Shown here one piece after another: positions 41,621-50,127 of a stretch of 64,000 nt of DNA (within the stretch, counting starts at the first letter, position 1; every line of letters starts with the position of its first letter). Under the pieces are notes generated by a model that was not told where the DNA came from, ran no database searches, and worked only from the letters and a program-made list of their open reading frames with translations. The DNA is from Chloroflexota bacterium (GTDB lineage: Bacteria; Chloroflexota; Dehalococcoidia; Bin125): assembly GCA_028873865.1 (NCBI GenBank), contig JAPPNI010000029.1:180626-244625 (forward strand). Direction: 5' to 3'. A program made the position numbers and the translations under genes.

Positions 41621-42397
41621 CTAGCGGCCCCGGTTGCCGCCGCCGTCGATCGTGTGCATGGCTCCGTTGATGTAGCGGGAGTCGTCGGAGCAGAGCCAGG
41701 TGACGAGGGCGGCGACTTCCTCGGGTTCTCCGTAGCGACCGAGGGGGTTTGCTGCGGCGAACATGTCGTGGACCGCCTCGGGGTTGTCGGGGTCGAACTG
41801 ACGCTCCAGGGAGCGCATCATTCGGGTCTCAATCGGGCCGGGGCAGACGGCGTTGACTCGCACGCTGGGCGCGAGCTCCTGGGCTGCCGACTTGGTCATC
41901 CCGACCACCGCGTGCTTTGAGGCGCCGTAGGCGATGATGCCGGGGGTCGGCGCGAGTCCGGCGATTGAGGCCGTGTTGACGATTGCGCCGCCGCCCGACT
42001 CGGCCATCGCCGCGGCGACGTGCTTCATGCCCAGCCAGACGCCCTTGAGGTTGACGGCGATCACGCGGTCGAAGTCGGCTTCGTCGAGGTCGGTCAGGGC
42101 CGAACGCACGCCTTCGATTCCGGCGTTGTTGAAGAACATGTCGATCCGGCCGTAGTGGAACTTCGCCCGTTCGACGTAGTTGGCGACGTCCGCTTCCCTG
42201 GTGACATCGGCCTCGACGGCGATGCACTCGCTGCCGGCGTTGACGACGGCTGCGACGGTTTCGTCCAGGTCGGAGCCGGCCAGGTCGACGGCGACCACTT
42301 TTGCGCCGTCCTCGGCGAAGCGGACGCAGGCCGCTCGTCCGATGCCGCCGGCTGCGCCGGTCACGATCGCCACCATGCCTTCGAATCGATCGCTCAT
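41621..42397 (-). CDS. SDR family oxidoreductase
   Basis: A 258-aa classical short-chain dehydrogenase with TGAAGGIGRA (13-22), Asp at the end of strand 2 (VVAVDLAG, favouring NAD), NNAGIEG, IVNTASIAG, active-site AYGASKHA and the CPGPIETRM strand, ending in the YINGAMHTIDGGG seen in FabG-like members. Length and motifs are canonical. Convergent with korB, sharing the bidirectional terminator. The rhomboid gene is upstream on the same strand, 57 bp away. Confidence 0.91.
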   Translation of the reverse strand: MSDRFEGMVAIVTGAAGGIGRAACVRFAEDGAKVVAVDLAGSDLDETVAAVVNAGSECIAVEADVTREADVANYVERAKFHYGRIDMFFNNAGIEGVRSALTDLDEADFDRVIAVNLKGVWLGMKHVAAAMAESGGGAIVNTASIAGLAPTPGIIAYGASKHAVVGMTKSAAQELAPSVRVNAVCPGPIETRMMRSLERQFDPDNPEAVHDMFAAANPLGRYGEPEEVAALVTWLCSDDSRYINGAMHTIDGGGNRGR

Positions 42398-42454
42398 GTT
42401 TATCTGCCTCTCTCGAGATGTGTTGCACAGGTTCCAGCGGAGGATAATCGCTTG

Positions 42455-43336
42455 CTAGCCGATGATTGGGTTGAACCAGCGGGGGGCGGCCCATTCGAGG
42501 GCGAGGAAGATGCAGAGGGCGCCCAGGCCGAGGACGAGGAGTTCAGGCAGGGGACGGAGGATCTTGATGGTGGTTGCCGTCTTGATGAAGCCGGTCCAGT
42601 TGGGGAAGGTCCAGAGGATGCCGGCGGCGATCGCACCGACGATCATCCCGCCCAGGTGTCCGCCGATGCTGATGCGGGGCAGGAGCAGCGAGAAGACGAT
42701 GTTGATGATCAGGAAGAAGAGGATGCCGGAGTCCTGCCAGCGGCGGCCCGAGGCGCGCTCGGCGATCACGACCGCGCCGGCCAGGCCAAAGACGGCGCCC
42801 GAGGCGCCGGCGGTGAACGCGTTCGGTTCGACCAGCAGCGCGCCCAGCGCTCCACCGGTCAGCGAGACGCCGTAGAGCAGCAGCATCCGCCACCAGCCGA
42901 TCGCCGGCTCCAGCATCCGTCCGAGGAAGACGAGGATGAGGATGTTCATCGCCATGTGGATGAGGCCGTAGTGGAGGAAGGCCGAGGTGAACAGCCGCCA
43001 CCATTCGCCGTCCTGATGCACGTACGCGCCGTGCAGGGCGAAGTCGGCGTGGATGTCGGTGACGCCGCCGCCCCACAGCGAGAGCGAGCCGGTCAGCAGG
43101 GCGACGAGCACCCAGACCAGGGCATTGATCGCCGCCAATCCCTGCGAGACGCGAATCGGCGAACTCGTCGACCACTCACGCGTCCGGCGGCGGCCCTCCT
43201 GGACGCACTCGGGGCACTGGAATCCCACCGGCGCCTGGACCATGCAGCCCGTGCAGATGGGCCGATTGCAGCGCTGGCAGAGCACCCCGGCCCAAGTGTC
43301 GGTATGCCGATAGCAGGTGGCGTCGCGGGAGCTCAT
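42455..43336 (-). CDS. Rhomboid intramembrane serine protease with N-terminal zinc-binding region
   Basis: A 293-aa rhomboid protease that cuts membrane helices. Catalytic Ser179 (GASGA) and His227 (GGHLGG) are present, with the oxyanion-side HMAMN (His127, Asn131). Six or more hydrophobic helices span about 63-285. The first 50 residues are a B-box-like metal site: CYRHTDTWAGVLCQRC, CTGC and CPEC, with Cys/His pairs at 8/11, 20/23, 28/31 and 41/44. This cytosolic zinc module is common in actinobacterial and Chloroflexota rhomboids. The substrate is unknown. Confidence 0.93.
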   Translation of the reverse strand: MSSRDATCYRHTDTWAGVLCQRCNRPICTGCMVQAPVGFQCPECVQEGRRRTREWSTSSPIRVSQGLAAINALVWVLVALLTGSLSLWGGGVTDIHADFALHGAYVHQDGEWWRLFTSAFLHYGLIHMAMNILILVFLGRMLEPAIGWWRMLLLYGVSLTGGALGALLVEPNAFTAGASGAVFGLAGAVVIAERASGRRWQDSGILFFLIINIVFSLLLPRISIGGHLGGMIVGAIAAGILWTFPNWTGFIKTATTIKILRPLPELLVLGLGALCIFLALEWAAPRWFNPIIG

Positions 43337-43417
43337 GACGTCAGTGTATGAGGGGGTGGAAGGTGGTTGGTTGGAAATTTTTCTCTGGAGGCGCTCCGGG
43401 GAAAAAGCTGCCGATCA

Positions 43418-43438
43418 CCAGTGTTTTACGGGAGATCG
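43418..43438 (+). repeat. 21-bp shared element, copy 2
   Basis: Identical to 26863-26883, with CGAT / ATCG flanking in both copies. No match to a coding region. Confidence 0.88.
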
Positions 43439-43450
43439 CGAGGAACGGGG

Positions 43451-43490
43451 TGGTTGGAAGTGGTTAGGTTTGGTTGGTTTTGGAAAGTCG
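43451..43490 (+). repeat. 10-bp phased array (TGGTTGGAAG-type), four units
   Basis: Four consecutive 10-base units each starting TGG, most TGGTT. The period matches the arrays at 26721 and 56291, though the unit sequence differs. Confidence 0.78.
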
Positions 43491-43930
43491 GTGGCATCAC
43501 GGCTGGCCCTTCTGCAGCAGCGAACTAGTGTGCTCTATTGTATGGCGGCGGGCAACATGCGTGGGTTGCGTAGGATGCAGAGCTGGCCACGCTGGTCTGG
43601 ATTCTGGGTGTTGACGGACCGAGTCAGCGGATGCGGCGGGCCGAGTCCACACGACAAGGAGCAGGCCCGCTATCTCGCGCAGCATGGGTGGAGTCGGGAC
43701 GCTGTGCCTGGCGGTTCCCGTCTGAGTCTTCACCACTCTGAACGGGGATCGAGAGCCGGGTTAATCACGCTGAGATCCGGAAGTGGCTGTCGGAGTCGGC
43801 GGAGGGTCAGCGCGTGGAGGAGTTGGTGGGTCGGTTGTTGGGTTAGCACCTCTGACTGAGCACTCGCTGACGTGAACCAGTCGTGGCTGCGGGTAAATTG
43901 AGCAAAACTTTTGAAGAGCGAACCGGTGAC

Positions 43931-44827
43931 ATGGCTGAGAAATCGACATACGACAAGGTTGACACCGTCCTCGAGATGCTTGAGTCCACAGGCCGTTATC
44001 TGCGTGACGAAATTCAACGTGACGAGTGGAATCGGAGGGTCTGGCTGCTCCGGGATGTCTTGACGGAGAACACTGGCCGCGAAGGGAGCTTGGCAGGGAA
44101 CACGGATGAGAGGAAGGGCGGCTATCTCGGCAAGCACATGATTTCGGTTTACTTCGCCCACGGTGCCCTCGTGGTGTGGGCTGCCGTTATTGCTGGAATT
44201 GCCTTTGGAATTTGGAGTCTGGCGAATGGGCAGCTCAGCGAAGACGACACTGAGCTACGGGCGGCAATCCTCACTGGAGTCGTTGCAGGTGGTTTCTTGT
44301 TGGCCAGGCGCAGCATTGAGGCCATTCGGGGTCTAGCGACTGAGATCTTCGTGAGTGTGGTCATTCGTCCAATCATGGACAGGTTGCCCGGAATAGGGTT
44401 CTCGGCGTGGGTGCAGATGACCAACTCATTAGGGGTGTCCCCACTTTCGTTCGATACGAGCAAGTCGGGGGAGGAGGAACAGTTGAAGCGGCTGGCGGAC
44501 ACCATTGACAAGTTTGAGCGCCAATTTCATAGCCAACGGTTGCACCAGAGCCTCCTCTATGACGATCCGTCGTACTGGACGAAGGTTGAACACAATGGCA
44601 ATTCATACTGGGTCCACGTTCCTGGCACTCCAGACGGCGTGCATATTCCATACGTCCGGTACTTTGCCATGGGCCGTAGCACCGGGACATCGTGGAAATG
44701 CTCGTGTGGATTTGCTGGAGACTATCCCTCCAGGTTCGAGGATCTCAAGGAACACCTGGAGGAGAACGGCCTTCAGCACGACATCAATCTGGAGCAAGGT
44801 TTGACGTGGACCCACAACGATGACTGA
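43931..44827 (+). CDS. Membrane protein with C-terminal zinc-finger-like tail, function unknown
   Basis: A 298-aa protein I do not recognise. A soluble start (MAEKSTYDKVDTVLEMLESTGRYLRDEI) is followed by two hydrophobic segments (about 76-98 and 112-131), then a soluble domain. The C-terminus has KCSCGFAGDYPSRFEDLKEH and a later His, a Cys-x-Cys...His-x6-His spacing typical of a single zinc finger. G+C is clearly lower than in neighbouring genes, as at 22.1-23.9 kb, suggesting acquisition. ATG 43931 is chosen; GTG 43883 is in frame and possible. It lies next to repeat-bearing DNA with no operon partner. Confidence 0.65.
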   Translation: MAEKSTYDKVDTVLEMLESTGRYLRDEIQRDEWNRRVWLLRDVLTENTGREGSLAGNTDERKGGYLGKHMISVYFAHGALVVWAAVIAGIAFGIWSLANGQLSEDDTELRAAILTGVVAGGFLLARRSIEAIRGLATEIFVSVVIRPIMDRLPGIGFSAWVQMTNSLGVSPLSFDTSKSGEEEQLKRLADTIDKFERQFHSQRLHQSLLYDDPSYWTKVEHNGNSYWVHVPGTPDGVHIPYVRYFAMGRSTGTSWKCSCGFAGDYPSRFEDLKEHLEENGLQHDINLEQGLTWTHNDD

Positions 44828-44869
44828 CGCGGTAGGTGCCTTCGATTCGACGGATGTCAGCGACCGCGA

Positions 44870-45355
44870 TCAGGCGTGCGCAGCTTCGGTCAGCGACACC
44901 GAGGGTGGGTTGTACGAGAGGGCGAGGTCGAATGAGCGGAGTGCGTCCTGGCCGAGTAGGCTGGGGGCCTCCCAGTTGCTGTCGGGCGTCGGTTGCGGGG
45001 TTGACGGCCGGGCGATCAGGATGGGGATATCAATCGTGAGTGGAACCATCTGTTCGTCATGGAATGTCAGGGTGGCGTCGCGAATCACGTACTCACTCGG
45101 GCTGCCGCTGATTCCATAGAGATCGAAGCGGGCATCGTCTTGCTCGAAGTCGATCAGGTCGTACGCGCCTCGCAGCGTGCGGCGGGCCGCCGCCGGCGAC
45201 AACACGGTGTAGTCGGCGCCGGTGTCGATCTGCAGATCAAGCTGCACGCTGTTATCGCCGATACGGACTGACACATCCACGAGCGGACGCAGCACATCGC
45301 CGAGCAGCGGATGAAACGGGTCTTCGTGCTCAAGTCGGCCGAGAACACGCGCCAC
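44870..45355 (-). CDS. Retropepsin-like aspartyl protease family protein
   Basis: A 161-aa single-lobe aspartyl protease-fold protein. The active-site triplet is in LQIDTGADYTVLSPAAA (near 41-57), and the second half has LLGQDALRSFDL, the usual flap-side strand. Such bacterial proteins (like SO-type or clan AA) probably act as homodimers; their substrates are unknown. It starts at GTG 45355, overlapping the upstream TAG by one base (TAGTG), so it is coupled to the 98-aa gene before it. Confidence 0.78.
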   Translation of the reverse strand: MARVLGRLEHEDPFHPLLGDVLRPLVDVSVRIGDNSVQLDLQIDTGADYTVLSPAAARRTLRGAYDLIDFEQDDARFDLYGISGSPSEYVIRDATLTFHDEQMVPLTIDIPILIARPSTPQPTPDSNWEAPSLLGQDALRSFDLALSYNPPSVSLTEAAHA

Positions 45356-45651
45356 TATCGCTGACGCCTGGGAAGAAATGAGGCGGCGAAGGGGAGCATC
45401 GGCTTGTCGCGCACAAAGTGGTGATAGGCCGTCTGGCGTTGCCAGTCGGGCAGAGCTTCCAGGGCCGCGAACATTTCGGCGGGACCGTCAAACACGCAGA
45501 ACGTGTCGCCGTCGAAGATCAGGATCCACTTGCCGCGGTGCTGTCGCGAGAGTTCGCGCTGGCGCTCGTACCAGAAGTCCGCGTTGCGCTCGAACTCGGC
45601 GTGCTGAGCTCGTTGTTCAGCCTCATCGGGCGCGGACGGGGTGCTGACCAT
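45355..45651 (-). CDS. Small conserved-type protein, DUF5678-like
   Basis: A 98-aa acidic protein. The core RQHRGKWILIFDGDTFCVFD (near 35-54), with a helix before and EMFAALEALPDW after, resembles the short DUF5678 pattern (helix, GKW strand, second strand). In several genomes proteins of that kind precede aspartyl-protease-like genes; that matches the one-base overlap with the retropepsin gene here. I infer that the two form a two-gene unit of unknown function. The start is ATG 45651. Confidence 0.65.
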   Translation of the reverse strand: MVSTPSAPDEAEQRAQHAEFERNADFWYERQRELSRQHRGKWILIFDGDTFCVFDGPAEMFAALEALPDWQRQTAYHHFVRDKPMLPFAASFLPRRQR

Positions 45652-45760
45652 GCCGAAACTCCGATCGTCTCCGCCGATCCTATTCGATACCGGGCAGTCT
45701 CGCCCACCGTCTACACTGACTTCACGGACCCCGACGCAGCCCTCCGAATGGAGTTTTCCG

Positions 45761-46999
45761 ATGAAGTTTCACTGGTTCAACCTGATGCCCTGGCCTCATC
45801 TTCCGGAGGATTTTCGGGAGACGAACCGGTCGGTCTGGGTGGATGTCGACTCTCGGCTCTACGACCCCGTCGAAGGGCACCGGGTGTACAACGAGTACCT
45901 CGACCAGCTGGAGTATGCGGCCACGCTGGGCTTTGACGGGATTGGCGTCAACGAGCATCACCAGAACGCCTACGGGATGATGCCCTCGCCGCAGATCATG
46001 GCGGCTACGCTGTCGCGTCGGACCAAGGACGTGACGCTGCTGCTGCTGGGCCAGTCGATCGCGCTGTACAACCCGCCGACCCGTGTGGCCGAGGAGATGG
46101 CGATGCTCGACGTGATGTCGGGCGGACGGCTGGTCGCAGGATTCCCGGTCGGCACGTCGATGGACGACAACTTCTGCTTCGGCTCGAATCCGGCCACGCT
46201 GCGCGACAAGTACCAGGAGAATCACGACCTGATCCTGCGCGCCTGGCAGGACCCTGAGGTCTTCTCGTGGAACGGCGAGTACAACAAGATTCGCTACGTC
46301 AACCTCTGGCCGCGTCCGATCCAGAAGCCGCACCCGCCGATCTGGATTCCCGGCGGCGGCTCGGTCGAGACTTGGGACTTCTGCGGCAAGATGGGCTACA
46401 ACTACAGCTACCTCTCGTTCAACGGCTACGTCCGCGGCGAGGCGCTGATGCAGGGCTTCTGGAATCGCCTGGGCGAGATGGGCGTCGAGTTCAACCCGTT
46501 CCAGGGCGCGTTCGCGCAGCAGGTGGTGGTCGCCGAGACCGACGACCAGGCCGAGCAGATGTACACCGAGCACCTGCAGTACTTCTTCGACAAGTGTCTG
46601 CATGTCTACCCCGGCTTCGCCGACGCTCCGGGCTACCGCACCGAGAACACGATCCGCGCCGGCCTCAGGGCCGGCGGCGCGCAGGGTCTGGGCATCGCCC
46701 ACACGCTCGAGTGGAAGGACTGGGTGCGCGAGGGATACATCGTGGCCGGCTCACCCGACTCGGTGACCGAGCAGATCGAGGCGCTCGCGACCAAGCTGCA
46801 GGTCGGCCACCTGGTCACCTTGCTGCACTGCGGCGACATGCCCGACGACAAGGCCCGGGCCTCGACCAAGCTCTTCGCCGAGCAGGTCATGCCGAGGGTC
46901 AAGCACCTCTGGGAAGACTACGAAGACCACTGGTCGCCGAAGCCAATCGGCTCCGAGCAGGTCGCGACGCCGGCCCCGGTGCTGACGGGGTCGAACTAG
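45761..46999 (+). CDS. LLM class flavin-dependent monooxygenase
   Basis: A 412-aa luciferase-like enzyme. It starts MKFHWFNLMPWPHLPEDF, has a substrate-side LGFDGIGVNEHHQNAYG (52-68), MLDVMSGGRLVAGFPVGTSM near 111-130, and PPIWIPGGG near 197. ATG 45761 has GGAG about 8 bp upstream and aligns with the start of the downstream paralogue; the longer frame upstream is rejected. It is paired in tandem with 47073-48323, from which it differs throughout, so duplication was not recent. It opens a six-gene plus-strand run of oxygenases and hydrolases. Confidence 0.9.
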   Translation: MKFHWFNLMPWPHLPEDFRETNRSVWVDVDSRLYDPVEGHRVYNEYLDQLEYAATLGFDGIGVNEHHQNAYGMMPSPQIMAATLSRRTKDVTLLLLGQSIALYNPPTRVAEEMAMLDVMSGGRLVAGFPVGTSMDDNFCFGSNPATLRDKYQENHDLILRAWQDPEVFSWNGEYNKIRYVNLWPRPIQKPHPPIWIPGGGSVETWDFCGKMGYNYSYLSFNGYVRGEALMQGFWNRLGEMGVEFNPFQGAFAQQVVVAETDDQAEQMYTEHLQYFFDKCLHVYPGFADAPGYRTENTIRAGLRAGGAQGLGIAHTLEWKDWVREGYIVAGSPDSVTEQIEALATKLQVGHLVTLLHCGDMPDDKARASTKLFAEQVMPRVKHLWEDYEDHWSPKPIGSEQVATPAPVLTGSN

Positions 47000-47072
47000 T
47001 CGTTTCACCGGTTCGTTCGGCGTACTCCGCAGGCTTTTCCCACTCCCCTGAATGGGGGAGCGGAGACTCGAT

Positions 47073-48323
47073 GTGAAATTCCACTGGTTTCACGGGATGC
47101 CGTGGCCGCATTTGCCGGATGATTTTCGTCAGGACAATCGATCTGTCTGGGTTGACGCCGACTCTCGTCTGTACGACCCGGTCGAGGGCCACCGGCTGTA
47201 TCACGAGTATCTGGACCAGCTCGAGTTCGCCGAGCGAGTCGGGTTTGACGGGCTGGTGCTTAACGAGCATCATCAGCATGTCTTCGGGTTGATGCCGTCG
47301 CCGCAGTTGATGGCGGCGGCGCTGGCGCGGCGGACATCCCGGGCGGCGATCATCCTGCTGGGGATGTCGATCGCGCTGTACCGTCCCGCGACTCGGGCGG
47401 CAGAAGAGATCGCGATGCTCGATGTGATCTCGGGCGGTCGGATCGTGGCGGGATTCCCGCTGGGCACGCCGATGGATACCAACTTCGCGCATGGAGCGAA
47501 TCCGGCGGAGTTTCGTCGCGTCTACCGCGAGCACCACGATCTGATCCTGCGGGCCTGGCAGGATCCCGAGGTGTTTGCCTGGAACGGTGAGTCGGCCAGG
47601 CTTCGCTACGTGAATATCTGGCCGCGTCCGATCCAGCGGCCGCATCCGCCGATCTGGATCCCGGCCGATGGGATTTCGTCGGAGACGTGGGACTTCTGCG
47701 CCGAGCGCGGTTACGCCTACGTCTGTCTCGCTTCGCGCGGGATCGCGCCGGCTCAGGAAGCGATGGACGGGTTCTGGTCGCGGATCGAGGCGCGTGGGCT
47801 GCCCTGCAATCCGTACCAGGGCGTGGTCTCTCAGACGATCATGGTGGCCGAGACCGATGCGGAGGCTCAGGAGCGGTACCAGCCGCATCTCGACTACACC
47901 TCAGGGCACACGCTGGGCGACTTCCCAGGTTGGACGGAGGCGCCTGGCTGGCGGACGGAGCGAGGCATTCGCGAACGTGCGGTCCGGACAATGGCCGACC
48001 TGGCTGATCCCATTCCGCCGCGGGTACCGACCTGGCAGGAGCGGATCGACAGCGGCTCGCTGGCGGCCGGTTCTGCGGATACGGTCACCGAGCAGTTGGA
48101 ACACCTGGTGATGTCGCTGCGGACCGGGCATCTCGTCGGCGTGTTCCATGTCGGCGACATGCCGCATGACGCGGCGCTGCGTAGTACTCGACTGTTTGCT
48201 GAGCAGGTAATCCCGCGTCTGCGACACTTGTGGGACGATTACCCGGACCACTGGTCGCCGACCCCGGTTGCGACCGGTCGATTGACACGAACCACTGAAC
48301 GTGAACTCGCAGGAGTGAACTGA
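47073..48323 (+). CDS. LLM class flavin-dependent monooxygenase
   Basis: A 416-aa tandem paralogue of the preceding gene. GTG 47073 (GGAG 7 bp upstream) gives an N-terminus MKFHWFHGMPWPHLPDDF that aligns residue for residue with its neighbour; ATG 47052 is rejected because it overlaps the ribosome site. Core motifs are VGFDGLVLNEHHQHVFG, MLDVISGGRIVAGFPLGTPM and PPIWIPADG. Its TGA overlaps the ATG of the hydrolase gene (TGATG), so oxygenase and hydrolase are co-translated, the best evidence here for a shared pathway. Confidence 0.9.
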   Translation: MKFHWFHGMPWPHLPDDFRQDNRSVWVDADSRLYDPVEGHRLYHEYLDQLEFAERVGFDGLVLNEHHQHVFGLMPSPQLMAAALARRTSRAAIILLGMSIALYRPATRAAEEIAMLDVISGGRIVAGFPLGTPMDTNFAHGANPAEFRRVYREHHDLILRAWQDPEVFAWNGESARLRYVNIWPRPIQRPHPPIWIPADGISSETWDFCAERGYAYVCLASRGIAPAQEAMDGFWSRIEARGLPCNPYQGVVSQTIMVAETDAEAQERYQPHLDYTSGHTLGDFPGWTEAPGWRTERGIRERAVRTMADLADPIPPRVPTWQERIDSGSLAAGSADTVTEQLEHLVMSLRTGHLVGVFHVGDMPHDAALRSTRLFAEQVIPRLRHLWDDYPDHWSPTPVATGRLTRTTERELAGVN

Positions 48324-49117
48324 TGGCTGAACTGAAGACACTCGACCTCCGCCCCGGCGGCCAGACCGCCCACGTCTGGCAAGGCGGCAACGCCGACTCG
48401 CCGGCGTTGCTTTTCCTTCATCCGATCACCGGCATTCCGCGCTGGGGCGACGCGCTCGAATCGCTGGCCAACGATTTCCACGTGATCGCTCCGTACCAGC
48501 CCGGCTGGGGCCCGGCGAAGGACGACCTGCCCGGCGTCCGCGACGCGCTCGACCTCGTGCTGTTCAATGTCGACCTGCTCAATACGCTCGGCGTCGGCTC
48601 AGCCCACGTCGTGGGCGTCAGCATTGGGGCCTGGATCGGGGCTGAGATCGCAGCGATCCGCCCCGACGCCGTGCAGTCGCTGACGCTGATCAACCCGCTC
48701 GGCCTCTGGTCAGAGAACCATCCGGGCGAAGACCCGTTTGCACAGCATCCGGGCTTCCCGACCGCCGTCCTGTTCAGCGACCCGGACAAGCGCAACGAGC
48801 TGCTGATGGCCGAACGCGACCCGATGGACGCGTACGTGACCGAACTGCTCGACCTGCGCGCCTCGGCCAAGTTCCTCTGGCCGATTCCCGACACGGGCGT
48901 CGGCCGGCGCCTGGTCCGGATCGATACCCGCACCCTGATCGCCACGTCGGAGCACGACAACCTCGTAGCGAGTGAGATGGGTGACATCTGGCGAGCCGCG
49001 ATCCCCGGGGCGCAGTCGGTGGAGATTGCCGACTCGGGGCATATCGCCGATCTCGAAGCGCCGGAGGCTCTGGCGGAGCTGGTGCGGAGTTTCGCCCTCG
49101 AGGGTGTGACGGCGTGA
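48323..49117 (+). CDS. Alpha/beta hydrolase
   Basis: A 264-aa alpha/beta hydrolase: LLFLHPITGIPRW (29-41), nucleophile Ser100 in VVGVSIGAW, acid in TSEHDNLVAS, base His in DSGHIADLE. It resembles the protein at 10607-11374 in order and in the (H)xxTGxPxW entry, but keeps the serine. It overlaps the LLM gene before (TGATG) and the LLM gene after (GTGA). It likely hydrolyses an ester or C-C bond in the oxygenase product. The substrate is not readable. Confidence 0.88.
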   Translation: MAELKTLDLRPGGQTAHVWQGGNADSPALLFLHPITGIPRWGDALESLANDFHVIAPYQPGWGPAKDDLPGVRDALDLVLFNVDLLNTLGVGSAHVVGVSIGAWIGAEIAAIRPDAVQSLTLINPLGLWSENHPGEDPFAQHPGFPTAVLFSDPDKRNELLMAERDPMDAYVTELLDLRASAKFLWPIPDTGVGRRLVRIDTRTLIATSEHDNLVASEMGDIWRAAIPGAQSVEIADSGHIADLEAPEALAELVRSFALEGVTA

Positions 49118-50073
49118 CCGACTTCGGGCTCACGTTGACCAACCGCGGCGTTGTCACCGGCGATTCGTCGCTTGAGGAGATGTATAACCTCACTCGCCTC
49201 GTCGATGAGGACGAACGCTGGACCTCGGTTTGGGTCGGCGATTCGATCACGGCCAAGCCCCGCCTGGATGCGTTGTCTCTGATGAGCGCGCTGGCGGCCC
49301 GCACCGACCGTGTTCGTATTGGACCGGGCTGTTTCGCCACGACGCCCGTACGACCGGCGATCCTGCTTGCCTACCAACTCGCCGCAATCGACGTGATCTC
49401 CAACGGCCGGCTCACCTTCGCTGCGTGCATGGGCGCTGCCGACGCTTCGGAGTTTGAGCACTTCTGTATCCCGCCCATCACACGCTCCGGGCGGATGGAG
49501 GAGGCCATTGAGGTCATTCGCCTGCTTACCTCGGAGGACAACGTTTCCTACCACGGCAAGTACAACGACTTCGACAACCTGACCATCGAGCTGCGTTCGG
49601 TCCAGCGGCCGATCCCGATCCTGATCGTCTCCAACCCGAACCCCAACGATGCACGCAACCGCGAGCGCGGGCTGAGTCGCGTCGCGAGGCTGGGCGACGG
49701 TTGGATGTCGACCACGCTCACGCCGGAGCTGCTCGGCGAGTATCTGTCAGACATCCGCCGCTACGCCGATGAAGCGGGCCGCGAGCTGCCCGACGACTTC
49801 GATGTGGTCGCCTTCCACTCGGTGACGATCGACGACGACCGCGATGCCGCATTCGCAGAGGCCAAGCGTTTCCTCGACGACTACTACTTCCTCGACCACT
49901 CCGAGTCCATGGTCCGGCGCTGGTGCTCCTACGGACCGCCCGAGCAGGCCGTCGAGGACATCCAACGCTACATCGATGCCGGCGCGACCACTGTTCTCCT
50001 GCGGATTTGCAGCGGCGACCAGACGACGCAGTATCAGCGCATCTCCAAGGAAGTGTTACCCGCGTTCGTCTGA
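49114..50073 (+). CDS. LLM class flavin-dependent oxidoreductase
   Basis: A 319-aa luciferase-like enzyme of a shorter subgroup: FGLTLTNRGVVTG at the start, VWVGDSITAKPRLDAL (39-54), DRVRIGPGCF near 65-74, the GRLTFAACMG phosphate-site strand, and RLGDGWMST near 191-199. It starts at GTG 49114 inside the hydrolase stop (GTGA). It is closely related to the next gene (50128) and only distantly to the pair at 45761/47073, so the operon holds two LLM types, each duplicated. Confidence 0.88.
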   Translation: MTDFGLTLTNRGVVTGDSSLEEMYNLTRLVDEDERWTSVWVGDSITAKPRLDALSLMSALAARTDRVRIGPGCFATTPVRPAILLAYQLAAIDVISNGRLTFAACMGAADASEFEHFCIPPITRSGRMEEAIEVIRLLTSEDNVSYHGKYNDFDNLTIELRSVQRPIPILIVSNPNPNDARNRERGLSRVARLGDGWMSTTLTPELLGEYLSDIRRYADEAGRELPDDFDVVAFHSVTIDDDRDAAFAEAKRFLDDYYFLDHSESMVRRWCSYGPPEQAVEDIQRYIDAGATTVLLRICSGDQTTQYQRISKEVLPAFV

Positions 50074-50127
50074 GTGCACGGTCCGTCTCGTGAGTCCTAC
50101 CCTGCTCCTGCAAGGGAGGATGCTTCC

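Larger units (their letters stand above)
43337..43930. other. 594-bp intergenic region with a 10-bp array and possible gene remnant
   Basis: It holds the second 21-bp shared element and a 10-bp-period array. Near 43780-43844 one frame reads like a genuine C-terminus (HAEIRKWLSES ... EELVGRLLG, stop) but is closed upstream by a TGA, so a frameshifted gene remnant is possible. A longer ORF over 43317-43859 has unnatural composition and is not called. Confidence 0.5.

Noticed and set aside
42020..43351. 443-codon plus-strand ORF
   Set aside because: Antisense to the SDR and rhomboid genes; acidic low-complexity sequence without motifs.
43317..43859. 180-codon ORF downstream of the rhomboid gene
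   Set aside because: Trp/Arg/Ser-rich with no family pattern; it crosses the rhomboid start, the 21-bp element and the array.
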